Assembly (NCBI GenBank): GCA_030634425.1
Contig: DAOWAU010000037.1
Span: forward strand, 1 to 6,919
From: Dehalococcoidia bacterium
GTDB taxonomy: Bacteria > Chloroflexota > Dehalococcoidia > Dehalococcoidales > E44-bin46
DNA: 6,919 nt
Direction of reading: 5' to 3'
The notes beneath the pieces were generated by a model. The model searched no databases. It worked only from the letters and a program-made list of their open reading frames with translations, and was not told the DNA's origin. The position numbers and the translations under genes were made by a program. Shown here one piece after another: positions 6,794 through 6,919 of the stretch (the stretch's first letter is position 1; each line of letters starts with the position of its first letter).

Positions 6794-6919
6794 GTGAAGA
6801 GGAAAAGGTTATTACAACTAGTATTGCCTATCTCGCTGATAGTGGTGATGGCAGTAGCCCTCCCTCTATTCTCTGGCTGCTTTGGAAGACCAGCAGCTGC
6901 CCCACCTGAAGAAGTAGCA
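6794..6919 (+). CDS. Secreted lipoprotein, N-terminal 42 residues (3' end outside window)
   Basis: The frame opens at GTG 6794 and runs off the right edge. The start is fixed by a near-ideal ribosome site (AAGGAGGTG, 6780-6788). The product has a textbook type II signal peptide: basic MKRKR, a hydrophobic core (about 6-25), and the lipobox FSGC with lipidated Cys29. A Pro/Ala-rich, acidic spacer begins after it (GRPAAAPPEE). It should be exported and anchored to the outer face of the cytoplasmic membrane. Too little of the mature protein is visible to name a family. ABC-transporter solute-binding proteins often begin this way, but that is only a guess. It is separated from rpoD by 363 bases and probably has its own promoter. 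Confidence 0.85.
   Translation, partial: MKRKRLLQLVLPISLIVVMAVALPLFSGCFGRPAAAPPEEVA

Overview
The window is a tightly packed, single-direction (+ strand) housekeeping segment with mid-range GC by eye. It most resembles an uncultured Chloroflexota of the Dehalococcoidia type. That call is inference: it rests on the gene order ppsA-dgt-dnaG-rpoD, on the DnaG zinc site with one extra residue between its last two cysteines, and on a primary sigma factor lacking an acidic region 1.1. No 16S or other marker RNA is present, so the taxonomy is tentative.

Layout. (1) Positions 2-1183 hold the C-terminal half of phosphoenolpyruvate synthase, cut by the left window edge. (2) Positions 1180-2256 hold an HD-domain dNTP triphosphohydrolase (dgt family), coupled to ppsA by an ATGA overlap. 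(3) Positions 2278-3117 hold a membrane-anchored, probably lipoprotein, transglutaminase-like protein with a Cys-His-Asp triad. (4) Positions 3141-5003 hold DNA primase, dnaG. (5) Positions 5000-6430 hold the primary sigma factor, rpoD, again coupled by an ATGA overlap. (6) Positions 6431-6793 form a 363-base non-coding stretch with a TTGACA element, dyads, a run of nine G and a chain of very short overlapping ORFs. (7) Positions 6794-6919 hold the first 42 codons of a lipoprotein cut by the right edge.

The first five genes have gaps of no more than 23 bases, or overlap, and look like one transcription unit whose promoter lies upstream of the window. It is a variant of the bacterial macromolecular-synthesis operon: dNTP pool control (dgt), replication priming (dnaG) and transcription initiation (rpoD), preceded by a central carbon enzyme (ppsA). 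The outlier is the transglutaminase-like lipoprotein between dgt and dnaG. It is bracketed by an imperfect direct repeat of about 43 bases covering 'stop codon, leader, start codon' at both of its junctions. This suggests that it entered the operon by insertion or duplication at the dnaG start. That repeat, and the mini-ORF leader before the last gene, are the most unusual things here. I see no mobile element, CRISPR array, tRNA, rRNA or clear intrinsic terminator.
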